DNA of 64,000 nucleotides. It comes from Paulinella micropora. Taxonomy: Eukaryota > Cercozoa > Imbricatea > Euglyphida. Positions 14,298 to 64,000 of the stretch are shown here, piece after piece. The stretch's first letter is position 1. The number at the start of each line of letters is the position of its first letter. The stretch spans positions 57,956 to 121,955 of the forward strand of contig BJOX01000047.1 in assembly GCA_009731375.1 (NCBI GenBank), written 5' to 3'. Under the pieces are notes generated by a model. It saw only the letters and a program-made list of their open reading frames with translations. It was not told where the DNA came from and made no database searches. A program made the translations under genes and the position numbers.

Positions 14298-15490
14298 CTC
14301 ACCACTGCTTTCTCTAATGCATGTTGTTGTGAGTTTTTGAGCGAGCTGTGCTATGTGTTTGAAAGTGATGATGGGTGGTGTGTTGGTGTGTGGTTGACCT
14401 TGGGGTGTTGGACCTGGTTGTTGTGTTGGGGTCCCCGCTGCTTCCTCTTGGCCTCCCCGGTCCCTACAGCAACACTGGGCAGTCCGGCAGATGCCGGACT
14501 CCCACTCGCATCGTGAGTCTCCTTCATATGCTTCCGTAAATATTTCCTAACATTCCCCTTTCGCGTAAATTGCAGAAATTCCGTGTCTACGTCATCATCG
14601 TCCATACATGCTGCCATAGCCATATCATGTCTGATTTCATCAGAGCATCTAGAGTCATTTTCATCATCATATTCCTCCATCTCTTCTTCATCTTCTTCTT
14701 CCTCACTACTCTCTCTTTGCATTGGCATGTCAGCTGTTTGCGTGACTTGTGCGGATGGTGCAGTGTGAGGTGTTTGTGTGGTGGAGGTGTGTTTTTGCGG
14801 TGGTGTCCCTAGACGCTTACTCCCCCTCACTTCCCCTTTCGCTCTTTTCTGCTCATTCTCTCCCTCTGTGGAGTTTGGTCGGTGAATGTGGTAGTGAGGT
14901 TGTGCGGTATGACTATGCCTCTCGCTTTTGCATCTTCTCGCAAATCTCTCTCGTCTGGATAGTAAGGGGATTTAGGAGGACGGAGGTCTGGGCTGACAGC
15001 TAGGTCAAGCAAAGGGTATTCTTTGTCTTGCTTTTTCGCGTGATACCCACAAAACAAACCATAAGCCAAACGCGCAGCATTAGGCCCCCGCTTGTCTTTC
15101 TCAACAGAGACTTGACAAGGACTATTCTTTTTATTTTTCCCGTGACAAATAAGGGACCTCGGACTGTCTCGTGAATACCTCGCAATGGTTGCATTGTTTG
15201 AGGTGTTTTTGGGGCTGTGTTTTGACGGTGTGGGGTGGTAGTGGAAATGCCCTTGATTAACTGACTCTGAGAGCGTGAGATTGGCGTGTCGGAGGGACTC
15301 CCTCCGTCACTCTGACTAGTTTGGTTTGCTGGTAGGGGACGAACACCTGGCTCAATCTGGGGTTCCCCAGACTCGACATTCGCTCTCTCCCTACCTCTCT
15401 CTTCGTCAGGGGTTTCCCAGTTTCGTCTAGGACATCTCCCCCCATGAAAACAAGTAAAGCGTCACTGTCTGTTTCGATGTACCATTCTTG

Positions 15491-16818
15491 TTATTGTTCT
15501 TCCTCTCTTATGAGGTTCACATCTTTACGAGACTTTTTGTTCTTTGTGTTGTGAGGTTTTCCTTTTTTCTTCTTATTGCCGTTTTTGTCCTCGCTCACTT
15601 GATCTTTCTTACGGGGTTTCTTTGCTGGGCAATACTTTTTCGTGTGGCCTTTCTCGTTGCATTCGTAGCAAGTGACCTTTAGCCACCACTCATCCTTCTT
15701 CTTGAACTTTATGTACTTGCCCTTACCCCCTTCGTCCTCATCTCCCTTATCACCTACCAAGAGGTTTGTCTCCCTCTTCTGCCTCGTGGGCTTTTCTGGC
15801 CTCTCTTTCCTCTCTTCTCCCTTCCAATTATCCTTTCTCCACAACGCCCACGTGTCTCTCTCACTGTCGACTAGATCGTCAAATCTAGGTCTTAGGTTGG
15901 GTGGTAGGTTGAAGTAAAGTGCTTTGAAATTCTCTCCATATGCGGGGTGTTTTGCAAGCTTAGGAAGCAGGGCTCGCATGAGGTCATCTTCATCAAATGG
16001 AATCATTGAGTTCTATGAATCTCTACCTCTCCCTTCATGGCAACATAATCATTCAACCATGCATCAACGTTTTGTCCGGGTTTTGGATACATGTTTTCAA
16101 AAATTTGTGCTTTAATGTTCTTGCTAACCCCGGAGATTGAACAGAACTTGGCCCTGACTGCCTCTATCAGCTCCATCGGGCCAGTGACTGTCTTAGTACG
16201 TAAGTATCGAACGACAACAGGGTGAGAAAAAGCAACAGACAGAATGAGTTGTAGTGTTCGCATGCATTCATAATGTCTCTTCTCTTTCTGTATCACTTTC
16301 ACTCTTAGTGTGTGTGCTCGTTTCGACTGTCTTCGTTTCTCACGTTTCAGTTCAAGAGTTTTAGCTCTTTTCTCTTTCCACTGTTTCTTCTGTTCGTCAG
16401 TTAGCTTGGCCCATTCCTTCGGTTTGTCTTCAGTGGTTGTTTTACCTTCTTCTTTTTTCGTTTTGGGTCTCTGTCTACCCCCTTCTGACACACTGCCATC
16501 ATTGTCAGAATCGGTATCAGTGGTATCCTCTGAGTCTGGTTCATCTGGCGACTCCCTCTCCTCAATCTCAATTGCTTTCGCTGAGTCATAAGGGCATTTA
16601 ACCTTTGCTTTTGCTGGGTCATCAAATGGCAGCGTAACACACTCACCATGCCAGGCACTGATGCATTTGGCATCATGATAGTTCACTAGCTTGTAACGGA
16701 GTCCGAAGTCGGAATAATTCCAAGTGGTACCATCAAACTGCGGGATGTACTCTTGCTTTAAACCAACTGTTTTCTCAGTTTCAAGGCTCATAACCTTTGG
16801 GAAGCTACCCATCGACAC
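15491..16818 (-). pseudogene. Copia Gag, two frames
   Basis: The first segment (16003-16818) covers the capsid-like region, likely starting at the ATG near 16791 (MSLETEK) rather than inside the LTR. The second (15491-16006) overlaps it by 4 bp and ends with a zinc knuckle CYECNEKGHTKKYC (C-x2-C-x4-H-x4-C) and a Lys-rich tail. A frame change between them may be decay or a programmed shift. Confidence 0.85.
16784..16796 (-). promoter_or_regulatory. Primer binding site, half initiator-Met tRNA type
   Basis: The element strand reads GGTTATGAGC immediately after the LTR. That is complementary to the anticodon arm of eukaryotic initiator tRNA-Met (GCUCAUAACC), the internal-primer mode known for Drosophila copia and Ty5. 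The ATG inside it is also the best Gag start codon. Confidence 0.8.
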
Positions 16819-17087
16819 TGGAACCTTTACCGACCCCTTTCAGGATCTATCCGGGCTACCTAGCACTGAGACTATCACGCAGTATGGAAACGCATTTTAA
16901 TAACTCGTATAAATAAAAGAACCGACTCTTTGATTTCCACTGGCGTCACAAACTGATTAACTTAGGCCCAGTAGTACTGGTCTGTCGCATTTTCAGTTAA
17001 CGGCCTTGGTATTAATGACTGTCCGTCCTATTGACAAATCAACTATCCAAGTAACGGTGAATTGAATTGAAATAGCTACGACTAACG
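16795..17087 (-). repeat. 5' LTR of the Copia element
   Basis: This 293-bp direct repeat ends, on the element strand, in CTTCCCAAAG directly at the primer binding site. It holds a TATAAATAAAAG-like stretch on the plus strand (16909-16920) also present in the other LTR. Confidence 0.9.
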
Positions 17088-17487
17088 ATTTATCTCTGAA
17101 AGGTCTGCTGCACTGAGAGTCACGCCACTCACTGAGTTCTACGAGTGGCAAGTATTCGATGCTATTAATATTTTTTTGTACGCAATCACTATTTTAATAG
17201 AAACTTGCCTTGGCTATTCACAATAAAAGCACAGTGCTTGCGTAAAAGGTTTACATCATTCTCCAGATTCACCGTCGCGGTGATAGCTAGCTATATACAC
17301 TAAGTAATTGAAGGAGTTACAATACGTTTTTACGCAAACGCTTTTAATAAGAGTATACTCAGGCTTGCGGGGCCACTAGTACTGAGGACTTGAATAAGCT
17401 TAAGGGAAACGGTAGACGTAATATTACTTGAGAACTTGATTTACTCTTTAATGACAGTAATGATCGCAACATCAAAGCTGTCTAAGC

Positions 17488-44177
<26,690 letters not shown>

Positions 44178-44402
44178 TTCGAGTCGTTTGATGATATTCG
44201 CAGCGCGGTCTTGGAGAAAACAAGGTGGAAACAAGATGTGTAAGGCGTTGACGTCAGAAATCCAGAATAGTGCCTGTTTCACCCGCATCAAATCTCTGCG
44301 GCCCGGCCGCTCTACTAGTTTTCAATTGTGTAGTTGGAAAAATGCAGTGTGCCGTTTTTATTGACTTCCATGTCAACCTGGAATGCGTCCACCCTTAGGT
44401 GA
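44178..44402. promoter_or_regulatory. Shared divergent promoter / 5' UTR region
   Basis: These 225 bp lie between the AAR2 start codon and the start codon of the opposite gene. They are free of microsatellite, unlike almost everything around them, and hold a GC-rich palindrome (GCGGCCCGGCCGC). No TATA box is evident. Bidirectional promoter function is inferred from position only. Confidence 0.6.
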
Positions 44403-62949
<18,547 letters not shown>

Positions 62950-62950
62950 G

Positions 62951-63024
<74 letters not shown>

Positions 63025-63066
63025 CATCTGTCTGTCTATCTATCTATATAATATATTTATCTATCC

Positions 63067-63093
63067 ACTTCGTCTATGCATGCGCAGTAGAGG

Positions 63094-63156
<63 letters not shown>

Positions 63157-63232
63157 GTCTCTCTGTCTCTCTGTCTATCTATCTATCTATCTATCTATCC
63201 ACTTCGTCTATGCATGCACAGTAGAGGTCTAT

Positions 63233-63276
<44 letters not shown>

Positions 63277-63280
63277 TTGT

Positions 63281-63327
<47 letters not shown>

Positions 63328-63353
63328 CTTCGTCTATGCATGTGCCGTGGAGG

Positions 63354-63416
<63 letters not shown>

Positions 63417-63487
63417 GTCTATCTATCCATCTATCTTTCTATCTGTTTATCTATCTATCTACTTCGTCTACGCATGTGCCGTTGAGG

Positions 63488-63543
<56 letters not shown>

Positions 63544-63601
63544 CTTCGTCTATGCATGTGCCGTTGAGGTCTATATATCTATCGATCTATCTGTCTATCT
63601 G

Positions 63602-63650
<49 letters not shown>

Positions 63651-63653
63651 TTG

Positions 63654-63693
<40 letters not shown>

Positions 63694-63719
63694 CTTCGTC
63701 TATGCATGTGCCGTTGAGG

Positions 63720-63720
<1 letters not shown>
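63067..63720 (+). repeat. Six echoes of the FVYACAVE exon 3' edge
   Basis: TTCGTCTATGCATGyGC followed by CGTTGAGGTCTATC-like ends occurs near 63067, 63198, 63327, 63459, 63541 and 63691. All are separated by (TATC)n. The donor GTCTATC is itself the start of the repeat. Confidence 0.92.
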
Positions 63721-63786
<66 letters not shown>

Positions 63787-63787
<1 letters not shown>

Positions 63788-64000
63788 CGACGGGAAGCAC
63801 AATCCTGTTCCCTCAGGGTGCCCTTTCTCGCTTGTTGAGCCCGGAATAAAACCCACAGTGCTCTGTCGGTTTATACTAGACTGTCGACAGTCTCGAAACT
63901 CCATCTGCTTACTGGGCCCTCTGTAATGGAGGTGGGAGCTCGTTCTGCAAGGGGCGCTTTATGGAACGAGCCCTGGCCCCGCCTGGTACTAGGGAGCTTT
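63787..64000 (+). repeat. Family B repeat, leaves the window (B10)
   Basis: It starts inside the unit (GACGGGAAGCACAATCC) after (TATC)n and is colinear with B7 to the window end. Confidence 0.85.

Larger units (their letters stand above)
9354..17087 (-). mobile_element. Copia-type LTR retrotransposon, decayed, 7.7 kb
   Basis: Two direct repeats (9354-9628 and 16795-17087) flank Gag, protease, integrase, reverse transcriptase and RNase H in Copia order on the minus strand. A perfect 5-bp target duplication (ATTTA at 9349-9353 and 17088-17092) brackets it. The LTR ends are not the usual TG..CA. Gag-pol is broken by several stops or frameshifts (about 16003, 15250-15490, 14300-14350, 13250, 11508-11522, 10700-10920), so the copy is inactive. 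The two LTRs differ by several short indels. It sits 400 bp downstream of the AAR2 stop codon. Confidence 0.95.

Overview
This is a eukaryotic window. It has spliceosomal GT-AG introns, a splicing-factor gene of about 20 small exons, a Copia LTR retrotransposon, an R2-type non-LTR retrotransposon, Tc1/mariner-like relics and a tRNA-derived SINE. Most of the bases are microsatellite, chiefly (GATA)n/(TATC)n, with CAAT, GATT, GAT, TTG, CATA and AAT tracts. The lineage cannot be fixed from sequence alone; a protist, alga or other eukaryote with a large repeat-rich genome is plausible. At least eleven N gaps interrupt the window.

Layout. 1-9.3 kb is microsatellite and small inverted-repeat elements, including a 1.29 kb long-TIR element at 2232-3519, with one convincing terminal exon (859-936, minus). 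9354-17087 is a decayed Copia element on the minus strand with a 5-bp target duplication. From 17488 to 44177 (minus) lies AAR2, the U5 snRNP/Prp8 assembly factor. Its coding sequence is scattered as tiny exons through about 27 kb. I assembled it by eye: exon phases agree at every junction except one, where a missing exon probably lies in the N gap at 30823-31195. A 225-bp non-repetitive gap (44178-44402), the likely shared promoter, separates AAR2 from a divergent plus-strand gene. That gene encodes a multi-pass membrane protein of unrecognised family, with exons from 44403 to at least 62949, and it runs off the window.

The most striking feature is that the introns of both genes hold partial copies ('echoes') of the neighbouring exon edge, each set in (GATA)n-type repeat. 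Seven extra copies of one exon edge lie at 53.9-57.4 kb, six of another at 63.0-63.7 kb, about ten of another at 47-50 kb, five at 26.0-27.8 kb and four each at 28.4-29.3 and 33.4-34.1 kb. This suggests the repeats have acted as duplication hinges.

Two further dispersed families end at (TATC)n. One is the 3' end of an R2-like LINE with a CCHC knuckle and a restriction-like endonuclease (full 3' part at 35338-36487). The other is an approximately 450-546 bp family of unknown type, present about ten times. The two share the terminal motif ATCTCATC before (TATC)n, which suggests microsatellite-directed retrotransposition and possibly a parasite/partner pair.
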